Shown piece by piece: positions 36,416 through 48,786 of a stretch of 64,000 bases of DNA (positions are counted from its first letter, which is position 1; each line of letters opens with the position of its first letter). The position numbers were made by a program, and so were the translations under genes. The stretch spans positions 62,001 through 126,000 of the forward strand of contig CAKSCV010000002.1 in assembly GCA_934444645.1 (NCBI GenBank), read 5' to 3'. The notes beneath the pieces were generated by a model. That model was not told where the DNA came from and searched no databases. It saw nothing but the letters and a program-made list of their open reading frames with translations. The stretch is from an uncultured Eubacteriales bacterium. Lineage in GTDB: Bacteria > Bacillota > Clostridia > Oscillospirales > CAG-382.

Positions 36416-38542
36416 CTACCTCTCAAGCGTGCGGTGCAGGATTTCATCCTGAATTCCGGCTTCAAGCTTTACAAATGTACCGGAATAGCCACTGACGCGC
36501 ACACGAAGCGATTGATAGTTTTCGGGATGCTCCAAAGCATCTTTCAACTCGCCGGCACTCAAATAGTTTAATTGAACGTGCATACCGCCTTGTTTGAAGT
36601 AGGTTTCAATCGTTTTGCACAGCTTAGCAAAATAAGCATCGTTTTTTACCAAGGCTTCATCGACCATAAGATTGCACACGAACGGACCGCACAAAATTCC
36701 TTTCGGGTCCATTTTTGCAACCGAGGCGAGAAGCGCGGCAATGCCTTCGCGGTCTTTGCCGCGTCCCTGACCGGAGCCGACAACAAAGGTTTCGCCGTCA
36801 TACCGGCCGTCCGGCGTGGCGCGCGTGGTTTTTCCGAAAAAGGCAAAATGCGGATGATAGCCGGCAAGCGTGCCAAATAGGATATGCGCACCGTTATCGA
36901 GTCGTTTGTGCGTGGTGAGCTCCCATAAGGTCGTGGTAAACCGTGCAGCCATTTCATCGGATAAAGGATAGCTGTTGCCGAAAAACTTGCCGGTTTTCAT
37001 GATTTTGGTGTGTAAGACCGGGTTGTTCTGCCAGTTCTGCTTCAAGGTGTCGATCAAGCATTCCATGGAAATTTGTTTTTCATCGTAAACAAATTGCTTG
37101 ATTATGGATAACGAGTCAATAACGGTTGTTAGTCCCATTAAATTTGCGCCGCCGATTTTGATCTTTGTGCCGCATTGTGTTGGACTCACACCGCTTTCAA
37201 TGCAACCATTGAACAAAAAAGCGCTTAATACGTTGATATCCTTGGCACGCATCTCGTTAAAAGCATTGTCATAACGTATAATTTCATCCAATTCGCTTTT
37301 CAAAACCGCACGGTAGAGCGAAAAGAATTCTTCAAAGGATTCACAGCCGACAGCTTCCGCTTCGTGTTCGTACAGCGTTTTTTCAATTGATCGGGCAATG
37401 TTTGCGGTCGTTCCGCCGTACCACACACTGCCTTGGAAGGCCGGTTCGTTGCAGCCGACCATGGTGTAGCGCACGGCTTGGCTGCGGTTAATACCAAGGT
37501 TTTCTTCAAAGGACGGTATGTGCGGCTCATCGCTCACAAAGGCAATGCGCTTATATTTATCATCACGTTCGCATTTCAATAAATGCTCAAGCACCTCAAA
37601 CGGTGTCTTTTTTGTCCAGCGCAGGGAAATCTGCGGACGAAGCGTATCGAGATCCATGAGTGCTTCCACAATGAGGTCAGACAGCTCGTTATAACCGTCC
37701 TCGCCGTCCTCTGTATAGCCGCCGATAGCAAAGTGACATTCCGCACCGCGGTCGTTGTTTACACAGTTATACGGCGTGAAAGCACAAATGTAAGTAAAAA
37801 CTTCCTGTATCAGATCTTTTGCCTGTTCGCGTGTCAATGTTCCATTTTCGATATCCTGCTTGTAAAGCGGATAAAGAAAGCGGTCGATCGTGCCGATGCT
37901 GTCAGGCAGATAAGAGAAACAGAAGATAATATCAATCAAACCTTCATAGAAGTTTCGCGCCGGTTTTGCCGGAACATTTTCCAAAGCGTCGGCAAGGGCA
38001 TTTAGTTCGTCTTTACGGGTTTTATCAGCCGTTTCTTTTGCAGCGGCACGATAGGCTTCGGCGTGCCTTGCGGCGCGTTCGGTCACGCCCTTACAGATAA
38101 TTTCAACACCGCTCAGAAAGTCGAGCTTATCTTTTTCGTATTTGTGCGTTTCCTTGGAAAAGGCAATATCCCAAAGCAGCTTTTCGACACCGAAACGGAT
38201 AATTTTTTCATAATCGGGTGTGGAGTGCTGCCACTCGAAAACAACCAAGTTATCACGGTGTTTGCAATAAAACTCTTGAAGAGCAGCACCGCAGGCGGAA
38301 TGCCCGACACGGCTAAACAGATCACCCGGAACGCCGGCATTGTAGTAATGCAAAACGCCCGGAAAGCGGTTGGAATCGGTGAGATACGGTTTCTGTGCAA
38401 GAATATATTCGGTGATGCGCTTGGCGTTGAACACGGCTGTCGGGAGAGCAAGATCCATCGGATCGTATTCTGCGGCGGTTTGTTCGCCGAAAATGTCGGT
38501 GTGCTTAATAAGAGCTGTCAGTTTTTGGATTCGTTCTGTCAT
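36416..38542 (-). CDS. Glycyl radical enzyme of unknown substrate (PFL-like family)
   Basis: A 708-residue oxygen-sensitive enzyme. The glycyl radical loop RVSGYSG stands at residues 682-688 (Gly685). The active-site loop is MVGCNEPAFQG, with C364 in the place of the thiyl cysteine of GCVEP in choline lyase, HPAD and glycerol dehydratase. The sequence NIARSIEKTLYE after it also fits that alignment. PFL itself has adjacent cysteines (CC), absent here, so this is not formate lyase. About 80 residues shorter than most family members. AAAGGAG precedes ATG. Encoded with its activase and divergent from an AraC regulator. No shell or downstream enzyme genes indicate the substrate. Confidence 0.88.
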   Translation of the reverse strand: MTERIQKLTALIKHTDIFGEQTAAEYDPMDLALPTAVFNAKRITEYILAQKPYLTDSNRFPGVLHYYNAGVPGDLFSRVGHSACGAALQEFYCKHRDNLVVFEWQHSTPDYEKIIRFGVEKLLWDIAFSKETHKYEKDKLDFLSGVEIICKGVTERAARHAEAYRAAAKETADKTRKDELNALADALENVPAKPARNFYEGLIDIIFCFSYLPDSIGTIDRFLYPLYKQDIENGTLTREQAKDLIQEVFTYICAFTPYNCVNNDRGAECHFAIGGYTEDGEDGYNELSDLIVEALMDLDTLRPQISLRWTKKTPFEVLEHLLKCERDDKYKRIAFVSDEPHIPSFEENLGINRSQAVRYTMVGCNEPAFQGSVWYGGTTANIARSIEKTLYEHEAEAVGCESFEEFFSLYRAVLKSELDEIIRYDNAFNEMRAKDINVLSAFLFNGCIESGVSPTQCGTKIKIGGANLMGLTTVIDSLSIIKQFVYDEKQISMECLIDTLKQNWQNNPVLHTKIMKTGKFFGNSYPLSDEMAARFTTTLWELTTHKRLDNGAHILFGTLAGYHPHFAFFGKTTRATPDGRYDGETFVVGSGQGRGKDREGIAALLASVAKMDPKGILCGPFVCNLMVDEALVKNDAYFAKLCKTIETYFKQGGMHVQLNYLSAGELKDALEHPENYQSLRVRVSGYSGTFVKLEAGIQDEILHRTLER

Positions 38543-38559
38543 AAGATCAATCTCCTTTC

Positions 38560-38578
38560 GCCGACTTTTCCTATCGGC
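38560..38578 (-). other. Leader hairpin next to the ribosome site of the glycyl radical enzyme gene
   Basis: On the minus strand GCCGA (38578-38574) can pair with TCGGC (38564-38560), directly before the AAAGGAG site and at the predicted mRNA 5' end. It may protect the transcript or adjust translation; this is inference from position only. Confidence 0.35.
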
Positions 38579-38584
38579 AAGAAA

Positions 38585-38613
38585 AGAATACCAAATACGA
38601 AGCGAAAAGTAAA
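38585..38613 (-). promoter_or_regulatory. Probable promoter of the glycyl radical enzyme operon
   Basis: On the minus strand TTTACT (38613-38608) and TATTCT (38590-38585) are 17 bases apart, about 43 bases before the start. The moderate match agrees with a need for activation by the divergent AraC-type protein. Confidence 0.45.
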
Positions 38614-38664
38614 TGCCGAAATGCGTATATTTATACTTTTTGACACAAATAAGCGGAAAGATAC

Positions 38665-38693
38665 TTGACTTTTCGGATTCTTGTCTGTATACT
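38665..38693 (+). promoter_or_regulatory. Sigma-A promoter of the second AraC-type gene
   Basis: TTGACT (38665-38670) and TATACT (38688-38693), 17 bases apart, 18 bases before ATG 38711, giving a very short leader. Confidence 0.65.
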
Positions 38694-38710
38694 GATAACG
38701 GTGATAGAAT

Positions 38711-39499
38711 ATGGAATGGAGCAAAATTTGCGTGACCGATATTACACGCGTTATCTATGTTTCAGCCGAAGAGTATAAAGAAAAAAGCACACGGTTTCAA
38801 GCACCGCTGCGATCAAATGAATTGATTTACGTTTTATCCGGAGAAAACCTTGTCAATTTCAACGGAACGCATATGCATTGCAGAGGAGGAGATGTTCGCT
38901 TCTTGCCGAAAGGAAAGACGGATATCTATACGGTTGAGCGAATTGTTCACGGTGATTGTATCGATGTTTTTTTTGACACAGCCGAACCGGTAGCGGAAAA
39001 AGCATTTTTGCTTCATACAACCAATCTGAGTCTTGAAACGGTCTTTCGACGCATTTTCTTAACATGGCAAAAAAAGGATACCGGCTTCTTGCCGCGCTGT
39101 ATGAGCGATCTGTATACGATTTTTGCTGAACTGGAAAAAGTAAATTACTTGCCGGAGGAAAACTACGAAAAGATACGCCCGGCGATCGATTTCATTAACC
39201 GGAGCTTTACAAAACCAAAGAATGAGCTGAATATGGTGATGTTAGCCGACCTGTGCGGCATCAGCTCATCGTATCTCAAGCAGCTGTTTATCCGCAAGTT
39301 TTCATTGTCGCCCAAGCAGTATATTCTGAAACGAAAGACGGATTATGCGTGTGAGCTTCTTCTGTCGGGCTATTACAGCGTCGCTTCCGTGGCCGCCGCG
39401 CTTGGATACGAGAACGTATACTATTTCAGCCGCGCGTTCAAAAAAATGACCGGTGCTTCGCCGACAGAATATCAAAAGAAATATATTTCAAGCAAATAG
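38711..39499 (+). CDS. AraC-family transcriptional regulator
   Basis: A 262-residue regulator. Residues 20-150 form a cupin-type sensing domain (YVLSGENLVNFNG, MHCRGGDVRFLPKGK). The C-terminal AraC domain has LADLCGISSSYLKQLFIRKF and SVAAALGYENVYYFSRAFKKMTG. No good ribosome site is visible and the leader is short. It is divergent from the glycyl radical enzyme with 168 bases between, so it is the likely activator of that operon. Confidence 0.92.
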   Translation: MEWSKICVTDITRVIYVSAEEYKEKSTRFQAPLRSNELIYVLSGENLVNFNGTHMHCRGGDVRFLPKGKTDIYTVERIVHGDCIDVFFDTAEPVAEKAFLLHTTNLSLETVFRRIFLTWQKKDTGFLPRCMSDLYTIFAELEKVNYLPEENYEKIRPAIDFINRSFTKPKNELNMVMLADLCGISSSYLKQLFIRKFSLSPKQYILKRKTDYACELLLSGYYSVASVAAALGYENVYYFSRAFKKMTGASPTEYQKKYISSK

Positions 39500-39502
39500 G
39501 GG

Positions 39503-39522
39503 AGAATCCTACGGGATTTTTT
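39503..39522 (+). terminator. Short hairpin terminator after the AraC-type gene
   Basis: AATCC (39505-39509) pairs with GGATT (39514-39518) around TACG, extended by wobble pairs, and runs into TTTTTT. The stem is short. Confidence 0.4.
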
Positions 39523-39553
39523 GAAAAATTGCCGCTAATTTCAAAAAGTTTCC

Positions 39554-39582
39554 TTGTAATGTTCACTTTCGCCTTGTATACT
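39554..39582 (+). promoter_or_regulatory. Sigma-A promoter for queT
   Basis: TTGTAA (39554-39559) and TATACT (39577-39582) are 17 bases apart. The predicted start, near 39589, coincides with the first base of the preQ1 riboswitch stem. Confidence 0.7.
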
Positions 39583-39588
39583 TATCAC

Positions 39589-39630
39589 AGTGAGTTCGTA
39601 ACCATCCTCACTTAAAACAAAACTAAGGAG
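39589..39630 (+). promoter_or_regulatory. preQ1-I riboswitch (translational type)
   Basis: Stem P1 is GTGAG (39590-39594) with CTCAC (39607-39611). The 12-base loop TTCGTAACCATC contains the C/A-rich core, and the A-rich tail TTAAAACAAAACTAAGGAG (39612-39630) ends in the ribosome site. The layout closely follows the Thermoanaerobacter preQ1-I aptamer, in which loop CC pairs with GG of the ribosome site to form the pseudoknot. Binding of preQ1 should hide AAGGAG and shut off queT translation. Confidence 0.88.
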
Positions 39631-39640
39631 ACAATCGAAT

Positions 39641-40132
39641 ATGGTACAGAAAAAAACAAAAACTTTGGTAACCGGTGCAATCATTGCGGCACTGTATGTC
39701 GTGCTTACGTTTCTTGCAAACGCTTTCGGCCTTGCAAGCGGCGTGATTCAGGTGCGTATTTCGGAGGCACTCAATGTACTTGTATGCTTTACCGGTGCGG
39801 CGGTTCCGGGCGTAACGGTCGGCTGCCTGCTTGCCAACCTCTTGACCGGCGGCATCGTTATGGATGTCATTTTTGGAACGCTTGCCTCGTTCATCGGCGC
39901 GTTCGGCGGCTATCTGCTTCGCAAAAATCGCTTGTTGGCACTGTTGTGTCCGATACTTTCCAACACGCTCATCGTGCCGTTTGTGTTGAAATTCGCGTAT
40001 GGAGCACCTGATGCCATTTGGTTCTTATTCGGATCAGTTGCTGTCGGTGAAGTGATTTCCTGCGGCATACTCGGTTTTTTGCTCGGCCATGTACTCGATC
40101 GATACGGTAAAAATCGCTTATTTCATAAATAG
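39641..40132 (+). CDS. queT: Queuosine precursor transporter QueT
   Basis: A 163-residue membrane protein with five or six hydrophobic segments. ECF-type S-component features are visible in the N-terminal half: IIAALYVVLTFLAN and VQVRISEALNVL-like sequence, LLANLLTGGIVMDVIFGTLA, and GGYLLRK. QueT proteins import queuosine precursors (preQ0/preQ1). The preQ1 riboswitch directly upstream strongly supports the call. No gene for the ECF energising module is in the window, so it probably shares one encoded elsewhere. ftsH starts 17 bases after it without a terminator. Confidence 0.92.
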   Translation: MVQKKTKTLVTGAIIAALYVVLTFLANAFGLASGVIQVRISEALNVLVCFTGAAVPGVTVGCLLANLLTGGIVMDVIFGTLASFIGAFGGYLLRKNRLLALLCPILSNTLIVPFVLKFAYGAPDAIWFLFGSVAVGEVISCGILGFLLGHVLDRYGKNRLFHK

Positions 40133-40149
40133 AATAAGGAAGTGATACT

Positions 40150-41988
40150 TTGAAAGAAGTCAAAACACCGAAAAAGCCGATCATCTCGTATTACCTCATC
40201 ATTTTGGCGGTTATGTTGCTCTTCAATTTTCTGATCATGCCGTCTTTTGCTTCGCGCCAGATAAAGAGCGCGGATTACGGCAATTTTATGAAAATGACCG
40301 AAGAGGGAAAAATCGACAAGGTTCAGGTTGAGGACGAACAGATTTTGTTCACCCTTAAGGACAGCAAAACCGTCTATAAAACGGGTCGGATGGATGACCC
40401 GAACCTGACCGAACGCCTCTACAACGCCGGTATTACCAGCTTTAACAAAGAGATCGTCGAACAGATGTCTCCGCTTCTTTCGCTCATTCTTTCATGGGTG
40501 CTCCCGATAGCTATTTTTGCGCTGTTGGGACACTATATGTCCAAAAAGCTCATGGACAAGGCCGGCGGCGGAAATGCCATGATGTTCGGCATGGGAAAAA
40601 GCAATGCCAAAATCTATGTCCAATCGACTGAAGGCATCAAATTTTCCGATGTTGCCGGTGAGGACGAAGCAAAAGAGAATTTAACCGAAATTGTCAATTA
40701 TCTCCACAATCCCGATAAGTATAAGGAAATCGGCGCTTCCATGCCGAAAGGCATCCTGCTTGTCGGCCCGCCCGGTACCGGTAAAACCATGCTTGCCAAA
40801 GCGGTTGCCGGCGAATCCAATGTGCCGTTCTTTTCGATGAGCGGTTCGGAATTCGTGGAAATGTTTGTCGGCATGGGCGCATCCAAGGTGCGTGACCTGT
40901 TCAAACAGGCTAAAGAAAAAGCACCGTGTATCGTGTTTATCGATGAAATTGATGCTATCGGCAAAAAGCGCGACGGTCAGTTTTCCGGCAACGACGAACG
41001 CGAGCAGACATTAAACCAGCTGCTTACCGAAATGGATGGCTTTGAGGGCAACAACGGCGTTATCATTCTCGCCGCAACCAACCGACCCGAATCGCTTGAC
41101 CCGGCGTTGACGCGTCCCGGCCGTTTTGACAGACGCGTTCCGGTTGAACTGCCCGACCTTAAGGGCCGCGAGGCGATTTTGAAGGTTCATGCCGCCAAAA
41201 TCAAAACCATGCCCGGTATCGATTATCTGAAAATCGCGCGTATGGCGTCCGGTGCCTCCGGCGCAGAGCTTGCCAACATCGTTAACGAAGCCGCGCTTCG
41301 TGCGGTGCGTGCCGGCAGAAAAGCTGCCGATCAGGCGGATATGGAAGAAAGCATTGAAGTGGTCATTGCCGGTTATCAGAAGAAAAACGCTATTTTGACC
41401 GATAAAGAAAAAATGATCGTTGCGTATCATGAAATCGGTCATGCGCTCGTTGCGGCAAAACAGAGCCATTCCGCGCCGGTACAGAAGATTACCATTGTTC
41501 CGCGTACCTCCGGCGCACTCGGCTACACCATGCAGGTGGACGAGGGCAACCACTATTTGATGAGCAAAGAAGAGATCGAAAACAAGATTGCCACCTTTAC
41601 AGGCGGCAGAGCGGCTGAAGAGCTGATTTTCGGCTCGGTCACGACCGGTGCGTCCAACGATATCGAACAGGCGACTAAGCTTGCTCGCGCCATGATCACG
41701 CGCTACGGCATGAGCGAGGATTTCGATATGGTGGCACTAGAAACGGTTTCCAACCAATATCTCGGCGGCGACGCGTCGCTTGCCTGCTCGGCAGAAACGC
41801 AGACGCTCATTGACCGGAAAGTGGTGGAGCTTGTTAAAAAGCAGCACGAAAAAGCCTTCAAAATCTTGGAAGAAAACCGTGCCAAACTTAATGAACTTGC
41901 CAAGTTCTTATATGAATCGGAAACCATCACGGGCGAACAGTTTATGGAGATTTTGGAGCGTCAGGACGACACTGCTGCAAATGGTTGA
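40150..41988 (+). CDS. ftsH: ATP-dependent zinc metalloprotease FtsH
   Basis: A 612-residue membrane-anchored AAA+ protease. Start TTG 40150 follows AAGGAAG; no nearby ATG fits. Two membrane segments (about residues 11-30 and 106-128) flank a small outer domain. The AAA module has GPPGTGKTM (Walker A) and IVFIDEIDAIG (Walker B), with the pore loop near FVEMFVG and the second region of homology NRPESLDPALTRPGRFDR. The zinc site is HEIGH in MIVAYHEIGHALVAAK. Located after queT, probably with some read-through. Confidence 0.96.
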   Translation: MKEVKTPKKPIISYYLIILAVMLLFNFLIMPSFASRQIKSADYGNFMKMTEEGKIDKVQVEDEQILFTLKDSKTVYKTGRMDDPNLTERLYNAGITSFNKEIVEQMSPLLSLILSWVLPIAIFALLGHYMSKKLMDKAGGGNAMMFGMGKSNAKIYVQSTEGIKFSDVAGEDEAKENLTEIVNYLHNPDKYKEIGASMPKGILLVGPPGTGKTMLAKAVAGESNVPFFSMSGSEFVEMFVGMGASKVRDLFKQAKEKAPCIVFIDEIDAIGKKRDGQFSGNDEREQTLNQLLTEMDGFEGNNGVIILAATNRPESLDPALTRPGRFDRRVPVELPDLKGREAILKVHAAKIKTMPGIDYLKIARMASGASGAELANIVNEAALRAVRAGRKAADQADMEESIEVVIAGYQKKNAILTDKEKMIVAYHEIGHALVAAKQSHSAPVQKITIVPRTSGALGYTMQVDEGNHYLMSKEEIENKIATFTGGRAAEELIFGSVTTGASNDIEQATKLARAMITRYGMSEDFDMVALETVSNQYLGGDASLACSAETQTLIDRKVVELVKKQHEKAFKILEENRAKLNELAKFLYESETITGEQFMEILERQDDTAANG

Positions 41989-42002
41989 GTTCTGACAACA
42001 CT

Positions 42003-42036
42003 TGTGCTTTTGCATAAATATGTGCGAAAGCACAAA
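42003..42036 (+). terminator. Hairpin after ftsH
   Basis: TTGTGCTTTTGCATA can pair with TGTGCGAAAGCACAA over a 4-base loop (some G:T pairs). It starts 14 bases after the stop but is followed by an A-rich, not T-rich, stretch, so it may process or stabilise rather than terminate. Confidence 0.4.
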
Positions 42037-42074
42037 AAATATTTGTGAAAAACGGCGTTTTTTGCAAAAAGCTC

Positions 42075-42103
42075 TTGCATTTTCATTGAAAATGCGCTAT
42101 AAT
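42075..42103 (+). promoter_or_regulatory. Sigma-A promoter for gltB
   Basis: TTGCAT (42075-42080) and a perfect TATAAT (42098-42103) are 17 bases apart, 88 bases before gltB ATG. Confidence 0.8.
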
Positions 42104-42114
42104 ACAAACATAAC

Positions 42115-42151
42115 AAAGGTGTTATTTCCTTCGGGAAATAATGCCTTTTTT
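42115..42151 (+). terminator. Terminator-like hairpin at the 5' end of the gltB leader
   Basis: A 15-bp stem (42115-42129 with 42134-42148, two G:T pairs) on a TTCG tetraloop, followed by TTTTTT. It starts only about 5 bases after the predicted transcription start at about 42110, and ends 41 bases before gltB. It can end ftsH read-through, attenuate gltB, or cap the gltB mRNA. Confidence 0.8.
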
Positions 42152-42191
42152 GTTTTCCATGATTACAGAAGGACATCGGAGGACGAGAAAC

Positions 42192-46901
<4,710 letters not shown>

Positions 46902-46918
46902 GGAAGGAGTGAGCGATT

Positions 46919-48391
46919 ATGGGAAAATCTACCGGATTTCTTGAATACGAAAGACAGCTTCCAAAGGATCGCCCGGTATCCGAGCGCATCTGTGACTGGG
47001 ACGAATTCCACACGCATTTCGACGAGAAGTCGCTTCGTCTGCAAGGCGCGCGCTGCATGGATTGCGGCGTGCCGTTCTGCCATACCGGAAAAATGGTTTG
47101 CGGTATGGCAATGGGCTGCCCGTTACACAATCTGATCCCCGAATGGAACGACCTTGTCTACCGCGGTGAATATGAGCTTGCCTACAAACGCTTGTCGCTT
47201 ACCAACAATTTTCCGGAGTTTACTGGTCGCGTGTGTCCGGCACCGTGCGAGGGTTCCTGCACGGTCGGAATGCATGGAAATCCCGTAACGGTGCGCAACA
47301 ATGAGTGTCACATTATCGATAAAATGTTTGAGCTCGATAAAATTGTTCCGCGAATTCCCAAAGTTTTTACCGGTAAACGCGTAGCGGTGGTCGGTTCGGG
47401 TCCGTCGGGTCTTGCGTGCGCCGATACGCTCAACCAAATGGGGCATATCGTTACGGTTTTTGAGCGTGCCGACCGTGCGGGCGGTCTGTTAATGTATGGC
47501 ATTCCGAATATGAAGCTTGACAAAAAGGTCGTAAAGCGGCGTGTCGAGTTAATGCAAAAAGAAGGCGTTAAGTTTAAGCTGAATACCGAAATCGGAAAAA
47601 ACTATCCGGTTGTTAAGCTGCTAAACGATTTTGATGCCGTGGTGCTTTGCTGCGGTGCAACCAAACCGCGTGCCTTAACGTGTGAGGGCGCGGACGCCAA
47701 AGGCGTCTATTATGCCGTGGATTTCTTAAAGGCCAATACCAAGAGCCTTTTGGATTCCGGGTTGACCGATGGAACTGAGATCAGTGCTGCCGATAAAAAC
47801 GTTGTGATCATCGGCGGCGGCGATACCGGCACCGACTGTGTGGCAACCTCGATTCGGCACGGCTGCAAAAGCGTTGTGCAATTGGAGATCATGCCGGAGC
47901 TTCCCGAAACTCGTGGGGAAAACAATCCGTGGCCGCAGTATCCGCGTGTCAAAAAGACCGATTACGGTCAAGAAGAGGCAATTGAGGTATTCGGTGCCGA
48001 TCCGCGCGAATATCTGACAACGGTTACAAAAATCGTCAAAGACGATGCCGGTGCCGTCAAAGAGGTGCACACCGTCAATGTCACATGGAAAAAGGACAAA
48101 AACGGCCGTATGAACGCACAGCCCGTTCCGGGCAGCGAAAAAGTGCGTCCGTGCGAGCTGCTGCTCGTGGCGATGGGCTTTGTCGGCCCGGAACAGAGCC
48201 TTGTGACGGAATTGTCGCTCGATACCGATGCGCGAAGCAATATCAAAGCCGATGAAACAACCCATCGCACCAATTTGGCAGGCATTTTTGCCGCAGGCGA
48301 CTGCCGCCGCGGACAAAGCTTGGTCGTATGGGCGATACGCGAGGGCAGAGAAGCCGCACAGGCGGTCAACGACTATCTGCAAAATAAATAA
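46919..48391 (+). CDS. gltD: Glutamate synthase small subunit
   Basis: A 490-residue FAD/NADPH subunit that feeds electrons to GltB. AGGAAGGAG precedes ATG 46919. The N-terminal Fe-S domain has CMDCGVPFCHTG, CPLHNLIPEWNDLVYRGE and CPAPCEGSC. FAD binding follows in VAVVGSGPSGLACADTLNQMG, and NADPH binding in VVIIGGGDTGTDCVATSI. The C-terminal GIFAAGDCRRGQSLVVWAI is typical. Full length. Cotranscribed with gltB. Confidence 0.97.
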   Translation: MGKSTGFLEYERQLPKDRPVSERICDWDEFHTHFDEKSLRLQGARCMDCGVPFCHTGKMVCGMAMGCPLHNLIPEWNDLVYRGEYELAYKRLSLTNNFPEFTGRVCPAPCEGSCTVGMHGNPVTVRNNECHIIDKMFELDKIVPRIPKVFTGKRVAVVGSGPSGLACADTLNQMGHIVTVFERADRAGGLLMYGIPNMKLDKKVVKRRVELMQKEGVKFKLNTEIGKNYPVVKLLNDFDAVVLCCGATKPRALTCEGADAKGVYYAVDFLKANTKSLLDSGLTDGTEISAADKNVVIIGGGDTGTDCVATSIRHGCKSVVQLEIMPELPETRGENNPWPQYPRVKKTDYGQEEAIEVFGADPREYLTTVTKIVKDDAGAVKEVHTVNVTWKKDKNGRMNAQPVPGSEKVRPCELLLVAMGFVGPEQSLVTELSLDTDARSNIKADETTHRTNLAGIFAAGDCRRGQSLVVWAIREGREAAQAVNDYLQNK

Positions 48392-48424
48392 GCTTTCCAC
48401 CTTTGCAAGTGAGAATAAAAAAGC

Positions 48425-48470
48425 AAACAGCGCGTACTTTGAAAAAATCAAGGTATGCGCTGTTTGTTTG
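48425..48470 (+). terminator. Hairpin terminator after gltD (probably bidirectional)
   Basis: An 18-base arm (48425-48442) pairs with 48448-48465 around a five-A loop, with a few wobble pairs. It is followed by GTTTGAG and preceded by an A-rich stretch; it lies between the converging gltD and lipoprotein genes. Confidence 0.75.
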
Positions 48471-48488
48471 AGAACGTTTTCGGACGGC

Positions 48489-48716
48489 TTATTCAGTGAC
48501 AGTCTCTTCAACGCCGAAGAAAGCGTCGGCATCAACTTTTGTCTTGTTATCAAAGCATTTTTTGTAGCAGGAGGAACAAAGGTTGATCTCGCCATCCATA
48601 TAGGAATATTTGTCCGAGCAGCTCTTTTCACACATATTGCACGTTTTGGAACCGCACGAGGTGAGAACTGCCGCAACGCTGAGAGCGGCAAGCAGGCAGA
48701 ATAAGGCTTTTTTCAT
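48489..48716 (-). CDS. Small cysteine-rich lipoprotein, unknown function
   Basis: A 75-residue protein. The signal peptide (KKALFCLLAALSVAAV) ends in the lipobox LTSC, so Cys21 should be lipidated. The mature ~55 residues contain eight further cysteines or so grouped as CNMCEKSC and CSSCYKKC, a pattern like a small zinc or iron-binding ribbon. No family recognised. GGAG precedes ATG. It has its own near-consensus promoter in the 70 bases after rodA, so it is not just a read-through product. Confidence 0.72.
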   Translation of the reverse strand: MKKALFCLLAALSVAAVLTSCGSKTCNMCEKSCSDKYSYMDGEINLCSSCYKKCFDNKTKVDADAFFGVEETVTE

Positions 48717-48754
48717 AATGCTGTACTCCTTCGGATATCCGTATAATTTATTTT

Positions 48755-48783
48755 ACTATACCACAATTCCGGCGAAATGTCAA
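48755..48783 (-). promoter_or_regulatory. Near-consensus sigma-A promoter of the cysteine-rich lipoprotein
   Basis: On the minus strand TTGACA (48783-48778) and TATAGT (48760-48755) are 17 bases apart. It lies in the 70 bases between the rodA stop and the lipoprotein start. Confidence 0.85.
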
Positions 48784-48786
48784 GCA

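Noticed and set aside
36416..38542. Annotation as pyruvate formate-lyase
   Set aside because: The adjacent catalytic cysteines of PFL are absent; the GCNEP loop and the ferredoxin-containing activase point to the dehydratase/lyase branch.
48228..48704. 158-codon plus-strand frame after gltD
   Set aside because: Covers the gltD end, a terminator and the antisense of the cysteine-rich lipoprotein, which has a better promoter, lipobox and ribosome site.
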